Source: Prevotella sp. UBA2756
Lineage (GTDB): Bacteria > Bacteroidota > Bacteroidia > Bacteroidales > Bacteroidaceae
Direction of reading: 5' to 3'
Length of the DNA stretch: 11,707 nt
NCBI GenBank assembly: GCA_002353205.1
Contig: DEJE01000022.1
Span: 120,774 to 132,480 of the forward strand
Part shown: one piece after another, positions 1 through 6,602 of the stretch
Position numbering within the stretch: position 1 is the stretch's first letter
Layout of the letters: each line of letters starts with the position of its first letter
Notes under the pieces: generated by a model
What the model saw: only the letters and a program-made list of their open reading frames with translations
Told to the model about the DNA's origin: nothing
Database searches by the model: none
Position numbers and translations under genes: made by a program

Positions 1-277
1 CGAAGCGTCCCTTCGGGCCGAGCCCTCCGAGTTCCTCGAAACAATCGGCGACCCCGCCTTTTACAACCTGCTCCTTGAAGCAAAGACCTACGGTTTCTCC
101 TATTTCCAGATAGCCCGCGCCATCGGCCTCAAGGCAAGCATGAATATGGAGCGCGCAGCTCTTGCCATCCGCAAGTGGCGGCAGGAGTTAGGTATAATGC
201 CCGTCGTCAACCAAATCGATACCCTCGCTGCCGAGTACCCGGCCCACACCAACTACCTGTATTTGTCGTACCTATAA
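1..277 (+). CDS. carB: Carbamoyl-phosphate synthase large subunit, 3' part only, apparently truncated
   Basis: The frame from position 2 runs open to a TAA at 275-277; its start lies before the window. The 91 residues match the oligomerisation domain of CarB, the ATP-grasp subunit that makes carbamoyl phosphate for pyrimidine and arginine synthesis. The diagnostic parts are YGFSYFQIARAIG and the block LGIMPVVNQIDTLAAEYPAH followed by TNYLYLSY, which correspond to about residues 460-545 of the E. coli enzyme. In a normal CarB of about 1,070 residues this block leads straight into the second ATP-grasp half. Here one more codon is followed by stop, and no frame in 278-369 continues the homology. 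It may be a pseudogene, a split half-enzyme (CarB is naturally split near here in some archaea and Aquifex), or an assembly or rearrangement break. The family identity is secure; functional status is unknown. Confidence 0.82.
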   Translation, partial: EASLRAEPSEFLETIGDPAFYNLLLEAKTYGFSYFQIARAIGLKASMNMERAALAIRKWRQELGIMPVVNQIDTLAAEYPAHTNYLYLSYL

Positions 278-369
278 TGTCCAAACGTGAGTCAGCCCTT
301 TTTATCTCTCTCTATAATATCCACCCCCAAATGTCAGAATCAAAATGAAGAATAATAATATCATCAACC

Positions 370-1608
370 TCAGCGGCCGTCTGTTCCAGATAGGCGCACT
401 GTTGTGTGCATAGCCTTGATGATTTCTTCCAGCAGCGGCTTGTGATGGCCGGGCACGATGATGTGGTGGTTGCCGATGGGGTGGGTGAGGAAATAGGTGG
501 CCTGCGCGGGGTCGGCGAGGCGGACGACTTGCTGTGTGCGACACAGGTCGGGCTTCGACTCGTTGTGCAGGAGCGTTCCTTCTGCGATGAAGAATCGTTC
601 CAGACGGCCGTCGACCTTGAAGATGGTGACGGGACCTTCGGCCATGAAACCTCGTATGCCAACACCGATCGACGACTCGAAATGGGTGTCGAGTTCATAG
701 CGCGACACCATGTTGAGGGGAATGGTGCAATGGGCGAAAACGATGGTGCCCGTTGCGGGGTCGATGCTCGACGGATTGGCCTGGAAACCGCTGACGCCAG
801 TGAGCGCGTTGACAAGCGTCATGGTGATCAGGGCCGGAACGTCGCCTTCGCATCCGGCCACGATGCCCTCGGCATTGAGGTGCGCAAGAGCCAGGCAGCC
901 CGTGTTATGCACAGCGGTGAGCAGGTCGAAGCAGCGCAGGGTGAAGCCTTGCAGGTGGTGCCGGCCGACGAGTGCCTTCAGCGCATCGTAGATCTGGTGC
1001 GCTCCGGGCAGTGCTTGCCTGATGTTGTCGTCGGGAGCTTGTTCTGTCATCTCTTGACGGAGAGGAGTGTCGGCAATCGTTTCGAGCAGCTCCTGCATCG
1101 GAATGTCCACCAGTTCGATGTCGAGCAACCTGCGTACGCTCTCCTTGTCGGCATGGCTGGCGATGAGCCAGTCGGAAGGTTGGCCGACGATGCCGAGACG
1201 GATGCCCTGCAACCGACGGCTTGCCTGAGCTACTTGCGTCAGCAAGCTGATGCGTGTTCGGATATATTCGCTGTCGCCGTGGATGATTTCGCCGCGCAGA
1301 CCGTGCTGCTGCAGATAGGAGAGAATCTCCATCGAGGCGGCGAGCGAGTTGCTCTTGCCCGATGTGAGCAGGAAGAAAGGCCTGCTGCTTAGCGCTTGCA
1401 ACTGCGGGAGCAGACGCAGGAAGACGTTCTCCGTGCCGCCCGTGCGGACGTAGATGAGGTCGAGGTCGTGCGAACCGAAGTCGGAAAAATCGTTGTCTCG
1501 AAACGTGTACTCGATGTGGAGGCTGTCGAGAAACTCGCGTGTCAGGCCTGCCACGGCTTCTTTGTCGTGCAGCTCTGAGGTAAGGGTGTAAATGGCAATG
1601 TTGTTCAT
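370..1608 (-). CDS. L-fucose/L-arabinose isomerase-family protein
   Basis: A 412-residue protein starting MNNIAIYTLTSEL. The C-terminal half has the family landmarks: CEGDVPALITMTL (residues 253-265), GFQANPSSID (274-283), AHCTIPLNM (292-300), THFESSIGVGI (308-318) and GNHHIIVPGHH (379-389). In fucose isomerase the metal is held by acidic and histidine side chains; E254, D256 and the histidines near 293 and 381 are candidates by eye. Such proteins interconvert ketoses and aldoses or have unknown sugar-related roles, and the substrate cannot be told from sequence. No signal peptide is seen, so it is probably cytoplasmic. The frame is open 22 codons further upstream, but a Bacteroidetes promoter box at 1620-1627 lies inside that extension, so the start is taken as 1608 (or the in-frame ATG at 1614). 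It stands alone, convergent with the carB fragment. Family assignment is good; function is open. Confidence 0.78.
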   Translation of the reverse strand: MNNIAIYTLTSELHDKEAVAGLTREFLDSLHIEYTFRDNDFSDFGSHDLDLIYVRTGGTENVFLRLLPQLQALSSRPFFLLTSGKSNSLAASMEILSYLQQHGLRGEIIHGDSEYIRTRISLLTQVAQASRRLQGIRLGIVGQPSDWLIASHADKESVRRLLDIELVDIPMQELLETIADTPLRQEMTEQAPDDNIRQALPGAHQIYDALKALVGRHHLQGFTLRCFDLLTAVHNTGCLALAHLNAEGIVAGCEGDVPALITMTLVNALTGVSGFQANPSSIDPATGTIVFAHCTIPLNMVSRYELDTHFESSIGVGIRGFMAEGPVTIFKVDGRLERFFIAEGTLLHNESKPDLCRTQQVVRLADPAQATYFLTHPIGNHHIIVPGHHKPLLEEIIKAMHTTVRLSGTDGR

Positions 1609-1619
1609 ACGCATGAGTG

Positions 1620-1649
1620 CAAAGTTACGAAAAAACGAGTGAAGTGCAA
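1620..1649 (-). promoter_or_regulatory. Bacteroidetes-type promoter of the isomerase-family gene
   Basis: On the minus strand a -33 TTG (complement of 1647-1649) is followed after 19 nt by the -7 box TAACTTTG (complement of 1620-1627), matching the Bacteroidetes primary sigma consensus TTG-N19/21-TAnnTTTG. The -7 box ends only 5 nt before the ATG at 1614, so the transcript would have almost no leader. Confidence 0.75.
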
Positions 1650-2019
1650 AAGGAAAGCTCGTTTTTCTTTTCAATTCCGAGTTCCAGTAACTTCGGCGAA
1701 GCCAGAGTTACGAAAAAAGATTGACTTCGGGAAGCGCAGCATTTACTTTTGAATTCAATACACCTATCTGCAATTTCTTTTATCAAGTCATCAGATACCA
1801 TTGACAATTGGTTTGTGTGTATCAACAACCTAGGCGCACTTGTTAAGGAATCGTGAATATTGTGCCAGAATCTTCCAGCTACACATATACCAATGTCATT
1901 AGTCTTTTCAACCCACTCACGCTCATCACGAAACTCGGCAAACCTGTGAGTGATATATAATCCTTGTCGTTATAAGACAAAACAGTTATTTCCGTGTTCT
2001 GAACCGTTATCTTTGCCAT
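1625..2019 (-). pseudogene. Decayed KilA-N-domain gene remnant
   Basis: From an ATG at 2019 the minus strand encodes MAKITVQNTEITVLSY followed by NDKDYISLT, closely resembling the start of KilA-N-domain proteins (phage-type DNA-binding or antirepressor-like proteins common in Bacteroidales genomes). After 25 residues the homology leaves this frame, which ends at a TAG at 1879-1881. A second frame, open from about 1965 to a TAA at 1625, carries EWVEKTNDIGICVAGRF, similar in spacing to the KilA-N core segment WIExTNAIGIxxxxGRY. Much of the region that normally lies between these two parts is missing, and the downstream residues are not recognised. The picture fits a gene broken by a frameshift plus deletion. 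The final stop sits in the promoter of the isomerase gene. A different short gene in the second frame is not excluded. Confidence 0.5.
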
Positions 2020-2045
2020 AGGATATCAATTATGAATAATGTGTG

Positions 2046-2053
2046 CAAAGGTA
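2046..2053 (-). promoter_or_regulatory. -7 box upstream of the KilA-N remnant
   Basis: The minus strand reads TACCTTTG, matching TAnnTTTG, 26 nt before the ATG at 2019. The nearest TTG triplets lie 16 and 24 nt upstream, so the -33 element is poorly placed. Probably the old promoter of the remnant gene. Confidence 0.45.
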
Positions 2054-2156
2054 GCATAAAAACGTGAGACAAGAGGACAAAACGCAGAAGAATGTGGAAA
2101 TCAGAAGGTTTCCGGGCTGTCAGGAGAGCGACTATGGGTTGACCCCGTTGCTTACA

Positions 2157-2260
2157 TTGTTTGCGATTTAATTTGTTTTGGTGTGCAATATAAATTGAAT
2201 TACCAAGCAATCTAAATTGTTTTGCTGTGCAATTTAATTGATTTTGGCGAGCAAAAGAAT
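2157..2260. repeat. Degenerate tandem repeat, period 22 bp, about five units
   Basis: Units begin with TTG at 2157, 2173, 2195, 2217 and 2238, giving steps of 16, 22, 22 and 21 bp. Typical units are TTGTTTTGCTGTGCAATTTAA and TTGATTTTGGCGAGCAAAAG; conserved parts are the leading TTG, a central gcGaGCAA and an AT-rich end (TAAA or TTAA). The first unit is short by 6 bp. The block is much more AT-rich than the flanking DNA and is not coding. The spacing of about two helical turns would put every unit on one face of DNA, which suits protein binding, but no function is known to me. Confidence 0.6.
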
Positions 2261-2261
2261 C

Positions 2262-2366
2262 GGGATTGCAGGGGATGTCAGGGCCTATGGCAGGGCTGTT
2301 CGGGCTCGGCGGCACGGCTGTTTGGGGGTAATGGCAAATAAGAGAGCATTGGGAGGCAGGCAGAAA
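2262..2366. other. G-rich non-coding stretch
   Basis: No convincing gene is seen here. The plus strand has several G-runs (2271-2274, 2281-2283, 2293-2295, 2302-2304 and 2334-2338) with spacers of 6, 9, 6 and 29 nt, a weak G-quadruplex pattern. A 124-codon minus-strand frame crosses this stretch, the 22-bp repeat and the KilA-N promoter, but its composition does not look like a protein. Confidence 0.3.
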
Positions 2367-2408
2367 GCAACTTGCCGGCAACGCTGAAGGGGCGTGCCGG
2401 CAAGTTGC
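2367..2408 (-). terminator. Strong hairpin, probable terminator of the esterase transcript
   Basis: A perfect 14-bp inverted repeat, GCAACTTGCCGGCA (2367-2380) and TGCCGGCAAGTTGC (2395-2408), encloses a 14-nt loop. Read on the minus strand it lies about 115 nt downstream of the esterase stop and is followed by TTTCT, a weak U-tract. It may work as a terminator or simply protect the 3' end of the RNA. The symmetry is certain; the role is inferred. Confidence 0.55.
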
Positions 2409-2420
2409 CGAGGTCTTGCT

Positions 2421-2551
2421 GCCGTCGGCAGACGGTGCTATTTGACTGTTAGGCGCTTGATGTGCCGCAGGCAGACGGCTGCTATTTGTCCGTTAGGCGC
2501 TTGATGTGCTGCAGGCAGACGGTGCTATTTGGCTGTAAGGCGCTTGATGTG
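2421..2551. repeat. Three tandem copies (43-44 bp) of the esterase 3' end
   Basis: Units at 2421-2464, 2465-2508 and 2509-2551 share GCTATTTG, then TTAGGCGCTTGATGTG (TAAGG in the last). On the minus strand each unit encodes HIKRLTxK followed by a TAG stop. The copy at 2509-2551 is the true gene end; the other two lie downstream of the stop. Differences are few: x is A, D or V, and the adjoining Leu and Thr codons vary silently. Confidence 0.85.
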
Positions 2552-3334
2552 CTGCTTCAGGATGTAGTAGGCGGGGTGTGGCATGGCGCCGTGGTCGTAG
2601 CCTTGCATCTCGTAGAGCGTCACGTCTTTGTGGCCGACGAGTTTCAGCATGCGCCAGAAATAGGCCTGCTCCTCGTAGCGTCCGAAGAGCTCCAGCTCCC
2701 TGTCGCCCGAGATGATGATGATGGGCGGTGCGTCGGGTCGGACGTATGTGAGGGGCGCATACTGGTCGATGGTGGCTTGGAGTGGCGGTATGCCCTGCTG
2801 CTTGCGCACGTTGTAGTGGGTGATGCACTGTCCGCTGAAGGGAATGAGTGCGGCCAGGCTGTCGGCGTCGACGCCGTATCGTGCGAGCCATCTCTTGTCG
2901 AGCCCGATGATGTCGAGCAGGTATCCTCCTGCCGAGTGCCCAGCCACGAATATCTTCCGCTTGCTGCCGCCGTAGCGCGCGATGTTCTTGTAGGTCCATG
3001 CCACGGCCGCCGCCGCATCGTCGAGGCACTGGTCGATGGTGGCTTTGGGCATCAGTCGGTAGTTGGGTGCCACGACCACGAGTCCGCTGTTGCGCAGCTG
3101 CTCGTCGATGTGCTTCTCTCCGCCCTCGAGTCCTCCGCCGTGGAACCACACGACCACGGGTGCCTCGTCGGCCTGCGTGGGGTAGTAGACGTCGAGCTTG
3201 CAGCGCTCCTTGGCGTAGGGGTCGTCGGTGGTGGAGTAGGGGATGTCGTTCACTTGTTCATACTGCGCCTTGGCAGTGGTAGTGCCAATCAGTATCAGCG
3301 CGAAGGCTATGCTGAAAACGGTTTTTCTATCCAT
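2525..3334 (-). CDS. Exported alpha/beta-hydrolase (esterase family)
   Basis: A 269-residue protein. Residues 1-23 are a Sec signal peptide (basic MDRK start, hydrophobic core, AKA before Q24), so it acts in the periplasm or outside. The mature part is a compact carboxylesterase of the HGGG type: oxyanion-hole HGGG at 65-68, nucleophile elbow GHSAGG at 132-137 with catalytic Ser134, acid Asp211 in ISGDRELE, and His248 in GYDHGAMPHP. All three catalytic residues are present, so it is probably active on an ester, for instance acetyl or feruloyl groups on polysaccharide; the substrate is not determined. The gene follows a small reading frame after 17 nt and is probably cotranscribed with it. Its last codons and stop are repeated twice more in tandem downstream. 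Confidence 0.85.
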   Translation of the reverse strand: MDRKTVFSIAFALILIGTTTAKAQYEQVNDIPYSTTDDPYAKERCKLDVYYPTQADEAPVVVWFHGGGLEGGEKHIDEQLRNSGLVVVAPNYRLMPKATIDQCLDDAAAAVAWTYKNIARYGGSKRKIFVAGHSAGGYLLDIIGLDKRWLARYGVDADSLAALIPFSGQCITHYNVRKQQGIPPLQATIDQYAPLTYVRPDAPPIIIISGDRELELFGRYEEQAYFWRMLKLVGHKDVTLYEMQGYDHGAMPHPAYYILKQHIKRLTAK

Positions 3335-3351
3335 GGTCTTGTTGTTTGATT

Positions 3352-3645
3352 CTACTTGTTGCGGTATCTGTCGATGAGATGCTGAGGCATTTTGACGATG
3401 CAGATGTTCATCGACCGTCCGTCTTCAGAGAGCATGGCCGACTGTATCTCGATGGCCTGCTTCTTCTTCAGCTTGCCTGCTTCGGAGTCGGCAAAGAGCT
3501 TGGCCAGGGCTTCGCCCTTGACGCGGTCGGAGCGGAAGATGACCCACTGCCCGTCGGCATTGTGATTTGAAGTGTTTTTTTTTAAGACTTTGCAAATATA
3601 CGAAAAAAGCGTGAACCAGCCATCAACCGACCGCTTTTTTGTCAT
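3352..3645 (-). CDS. Small unrecognised protein, start uncertain
   Basis: The frame encodes up to 97 residues ending DGRSMNICIVKMPQHLIDRY followed by RNK. From about NADGQWVIFRSDRVK (residue 30) onwards it looks like real protein: regular composition, a Lys-rich middle (GKLKKKQ), and an end 17 nt before the esterase start. I do not recognise the family. The first 29 residues are doubtful, because their DNA contains an A6...T6 inverted repeat, a promoter-like TATATTTG and a run of nine A on the coding strand, yet no in-frame ATG follows until residue 70. An ATG at 3645 preceded by AAAGGGAAACA could allow translation from the Lrp transcript. Alternatively the gene is 5'-truncated or shifted at the A9 run. 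No signal peptide or membrane segment is evident. Confidence 0.5.
   Translation of the reverse strand: MTKKRSVDGWFTLFSYICKVLKKNTSNHNADGQWVIFRSDRVKGEALAKLFADSEAGKLKKKQAIEIQSAMLSEDGRSMNICIVKMPQHLIDRYRNK
3593..3600 (-). promoter_or_regulatory. -7 box inside the 5' end of the small reading frame
   Basis: The minus strand reads TATATTTG, matching TAnnTTTG, preceded by TTTTTTCG as often seen at Bacteroidetes promoters. The closest TTG is 23 nt upstream (complement of 3624-3626), a little far. It could drive the small gene and the esterase independently of the Lrp gene. Confidence 0.5.
3603..3640 (-). terminator. A-stem-T hairpin after the Lrp gene
   Basis: AAAAAAGCG (3603-3611) and CGCTTTTTT (3632-3640) are perfect inverted repeats with a 20-nt loop. 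On the minus strand it lies 42-79 nt after the Lrp stop and ends in a T-run, fitting a factor-independent terminator that could work in either direction. The stem has only three G:C pairs, so strength is uncertain. Confidence 0.5.
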
Positions 3646-3681
3646 TGTTTCCCTTTAAATATAGTTTAAAAGAAAAGACGT

Positions 3682-4146
3682 TTACAGGTTGATGCCGAAG
3701 TTCTGCTTGATTTCGCTCATCACGAAAGTGCTCTCGATGGAAGCCACCGAGTCGATGTCGCCCAACTTGGTGAGCACGAACTCCTGATACTGCTTCATGT
3801 CGCGGGCACGGACCTTCAGCAGATAGTCGTAGGCACCGCTGGTGTTGTAGCATTCGGTCACCTCGGGAATGCGCATGATGCGGTGGGTGAAGGCATCGGC
3901 AATCTCATGGTTGATCTGCTTGAGCTTCACCTTGCAGAACACGAGCAGCCCCTGGCCCAGCTTCTCGGGGTCGAGCACGGCCACGTATTTCTTGATGTAG
4001 CCCTGACGCTCCAGTCGCTTCTGCCGCTCGAAGACGGGTGTGGGCGTGAGATGCACTGCGTCGGCCAGTTCCTTCGTGGTGAGTTTGGAGTTTCTTTGCA
4101 GCGTTTTCAGTATCTGCAGGTCGGTTTTGTCTAATGTTTCAGCCAT
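3682..4146 (-). CDS. Lrp/AsnC-family transcriptional regulator
   Basis: A full-length 154-residue family member. Residues 1-63 are the winged helix-turn-helix (LDKTDLQILKTLQRNSKLTT, then ELADAVHLTPTPVFERQKRL, then GYIKKYVAVLDPEKLG). Residues 65-145 are the ligand-binding RAM domain with the typical PEVTECYNTSGAYDYLLKV and a glycine at 104. These proteins form dimers to octamers that sense amino acids and bind upstream of their own and neighbouring genes. It is divergent from the sulfur operon, with promoters facing away from each other in a 213-bp gap, so autoregulation and control of Met/Cys genes by an amino acid such as methionine, cysteine or leucine is the natural guess. The paralogue cannot be named from sequence alone. 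Confidence 0.9.
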   Translation of the reverse strand: MAETLDKTDLQILKTLQRNSKLTTKELADAVHLTPTPVFERQKRLERQGYIKKYVAVLDPEKLGQGLLVFCKVKLKQINHEIADAFTHRIMRIPEVTECYNTSGAYDYLLKVRARDMKQYQEFVLTKLGDIDSVASIESTFVMSEIKQNFGINL

Positions 4147-4215
4147 TTGTCAGAATTTTATTCTTTTTGGAAAGATTTCAGATGCCCCTTTCGGAAACAT
4201 TTTCTGTTAACGTTG

Positions 4216-4246
4216 CAAATTTAGGGATATTTTCCGAATTGCGCAA
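4216..4246 (-). promoter_or_regulatory. Promoter of the Lrp-family gene
   Basis: On the minus strand TTG (complement of 4244-4246), 20 nt, then TAAATTTG (complement of 4216-4223), a full match to the Bacteroidetes consensus. The -7 box ends 69 nt upstream of the ATG. The -33 triplet is the right half of a TTGCGCAA palindrome at 4239-4246. Confidence 0.8.
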
Positions 4247-4251
4247 GAAAT

Positions 4252-4282
4252 TTGGAAGATATTTCTAAACCATCTAACTTTG
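4252..4282 (+). promoter_or_regulatory. Promoter of the sulfur operon
   Basis: TTG at 4252-4254, 20 nt, then TAACTTTG at 4275-4282, a full consensus match. Its -33 triplet lies 5 nt from the -33 triplet of the divergent Lrp gene, so one regulator bound over about 4230-4260 would affect both. No comparably good promoter is seen between the downstream genes of the operon. Confidence 0.8.
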
Positions 4283-4291
4283 CAGCGGGAA

Positions 4292-4354
4292 AAATGATAA
4301 ATGCGCTTCGCTAAATGATAAATGATAAATGATAAATCGTGAAATTGTCAAATA
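4292..4354 (+). repeat. Leader of the sulfur operon: AT-rich heptamer then octamer repeats, with a possible short upstream reading frame
   Basis: Seven consecutive 7-nt steps from 4292 to 4340 are in register: AAATGAT at 4292, 4313, 4320 and 4327, AAATGCG at 4299, a diverged CTTCGCT at 4306, and AAATCGT at 4334. Two octamers follow (GTGAAATT 4339-4346, GTCAAATA 4347-4354). A six-codon reading frame, MINALR then TAA, lies at 4294-4314, just after the expected transcription start. Whether it is translated is unknown. Confidence 0.65.
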
Positions 4355-4359
4355 AATAT

Positions 4360-5547
4360 ATGCTGAAAAAACAGACGATAGCAGTACACACCCCCTACGT
4401 GAGGCCCGATGCCTACGGCGCGCTGGCTGTGCCCGTATATAATAATGTGGCATTTGAGTTTGGCGACGCTCAGGAGATGGCCGATGCCTTCTGCAACCGT
4501 ATCAGTGCCCCCGACTATGCGCGGATGGAGAATCCCACGGTGACCAACCTGGAGCAGCGCGTGAAGGCACTGACCGGAGCAGCCCACGTGACGGCGTTCA
4601 ACTCGGGCATGGCCGCCATCAGCAATGCGCTGCTGGCAGTCAGCGCACAGGGGCGCACCATCGTCTCGTCGCACCATCTGTTTGGCAACACGCTGGCTCT
4701 GATCTCGGGCACGCTGCTGCGGTTCGGCGTGAAGCCCCGGCTGAGAGACCTCACCGATCTGGAGGCCGTGGAGGCAGCCATTGACGAGAAGACCTGCTGC
4801 GTGTTCCTGGAAATCGTGACCAATCCGCAGCAGGAAGTGGCCGACCTGAAGAGAATTGCCGAAATAGCCCACCGCAAGGGGGTACCCGTGATAGCCGACT
4901 CTACTGTGATTCCTTTCACCGAAACGCGTCTGAAGGAGCTGGGGGTCGACGTTGAAGTGGTGTCGAGCACGAAATACATCTCGGGCGGCGGAACTTCGCT
5001 GGGCGGACTGATTATCGACTATGGCACGTTCCCACAGGTGAACCAGCGGGTGAAATACGAACTGCTGGTGAACCTCGGGGCCTACATGACACCGCAGGTG
5101 GCCTATCTGCAGACACTCGGACTGGAGACGCTCGACGTGCGCTATCAGCGGCAAGCCGCCAACGCCCTCTGGATAGCAAAGGAACTGAGGGAGGTGGGAC
5201 TCATCAAGTCGGTGAACTACATCGGACTGCCCGACAACCCCTTCCACGAGCTGGCTCAGCAGCAGTTCGGCCCCACGGCGGGCGCCATGCTCACCATCGA
5301 CCTGGAATCGAAAGAGAAATGCTTCCGTTTCCTGAACCGGCTGAAGCTCATCCATCGGGCCACGAATCTGTTCGACAGCCGCACGCTGGCCATCCACCCT
5401 GCCTCGACCATCTTCGGACTCTTCCCCGAAAGGCAGCTGGAGCAAATGGACGTCAGGCAGACCACCATCCGGCTCTCCATAGGACTGGAAGACCCGCTCG
5501 ACCTGTTGCTCGACATCCAACAGGCGCTGCTGGCAGACGACATCTGA
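4360..5547 (+). CDS. Cys/Met-metabolism PLP enzyme (O-acetylhomoserine sulfhydrylase or methionine gamma-lyase type)
   Basis: A 395-residue fold-type I PLP enzyme of the MetB/MetC/MetY/gamma-lyase group. Seen are the phosphate-binding YARMENPT (53-60), NSGMAAIS (81-88), IADSTV (178-183, Asp180 to the PLP nitrogen), SSTKYISGGGTSLGG (202-216, Lys205 Schiff base) and TTIRLSIGLEDPLDLL (368-383, Arg371 for the substrate carboxylate). The GTSLGG after the lysine resembles MetY, but the length fits gamma-lyases. The usual active-site Tyr (LYGxT) is Phe108 here (HLFGNT). It could make homocysteine from O-acetylhomoserine and a sulfur donor, or release methanethiol from methionine; sequence does not decide. 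The start is the ATG at 4360; a GTG at 4339 in frame would translate repeat DNA. First gene of the operon. Confidence 0.85.
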   Translation: MLKKQTIAVHTPYVRPDAYGALAVPVYNNVAFEFGDAQEMADAFCNRISAPDYARMENPTVTNLEQRVKALTGAAHVTAFNSGMAAISNALLAVSAQGRTIVSSHHLFGNTLALISGTLLRFGVKPRLRDLTDLEAVEAAIDEKTCCVFLEIVTNPQQEVADLKRIAEIAHRKGVPVIADSTVIPFTETRLKELGVDVEVVSSTKYISGGGTSLGGLIIDYGTFPQVNQRVKYELLVNLGAYMTPQVAYLQTLGLETLDVRYQRQAANALWIAKELREVGLIKSVNYIGLPDNPFHELAQQQFGPTAGAMLTIDLESKEKCFRFLNRLKLIHRATNLFDSRTLAIHPASTIFGLFPERQLEQMDVRQTTIRLSIGLEDPLDLLLDIQQALLADDI

Positions 5548-5548
5548 T

Positions 5549-5658
5549 TATTTGACGATTTTACTATTTCACAATTGGACAACTGATGGTAGAATAAATC
5601 GTGAAATATTGAAATAGTCAAATCGTGAAATAAAAAATAATCGTAAAATAGTAAAATA
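5549..5658. repeat. AT-rich octamer arrays in opposite orientation around a 20-nt spacer
   Basis: Reverse octamers TATTTGAC, GATTTTAC, TATTTCAC and AATTGGAC occupy 5549-5580. A spacer covers 5581-5600. Forward octamers follow: GTGAAATA (5601), TTGAAATA (5609), GTCAAATC (5617), GTGAAATA (5625), a 10-nt irregular step, GTAAAATA (5643) and GTAAAATA (5651). The arms are complementary enough to pair over three or more units. The array fills the gap between the PLP enzyme and cysK; no promoter is visible. Confidence 0.7.
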
Positions 5659-5663
5659 AAACC

Positions 5664-6599
<936 letters not shown>

Positions 6600-6602
6600 G
6601 TT

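Noticed and set aside
273..278. TATAAT at the end of the carB fragment as an E. coli-like -10 box
   Set aside because: Bacteroidetes promoters use TAnnTTTG, and no gene starts downstream on that strand before the convergent gene.
406..1392. 328-codon plus-strand frame opposite the isomerase-family gene
   Set aside because: The minus-strand protein has clear family motifs and its own promoter; this frame has none.
1609..1674. 22-residue N-terminal extension of the isomerase-family protein
   Set aside because: The -33 and -7 promoter elements lie inside it, so it would not be transcribed from that promoter.
2271..2338. G-quadruplex
   Set aside because: Spacers are long (6, 9, 6 and 29 nt) and runs are only 3-5 G; too weak to claim.
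2007..2381. 124-codon minus-strand frame in the gene-poor region
   Set aside because: It spans a promoter box, a 22-bp repeat array and a G-rich stretch; the composition is not protein-like and the KilA-N start overlaps it in another frame.
2157..2551. CRISPR array
   Set aside because: Repeats are contiguous without unique spacers, and no cas gene is present.
2462..3349. 295-codon plus-strand frame opposite the esterase
   Set aside because: The esterase has a signal peptide and a full catalytic triad; the plus frame begins inside the 3'-end repeats and looks random.
4339..4359. GTG start adding seven residues to the PLP enzyme
   Set aside because: The added codons are repeat DNA; the ATG at 4360 is preferred.
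4348..5520. 390-codon minus-strand frame opposite the PLP enzyme
   Set aside because: Antisense shadow of a conserved gene; no recognisable motif.
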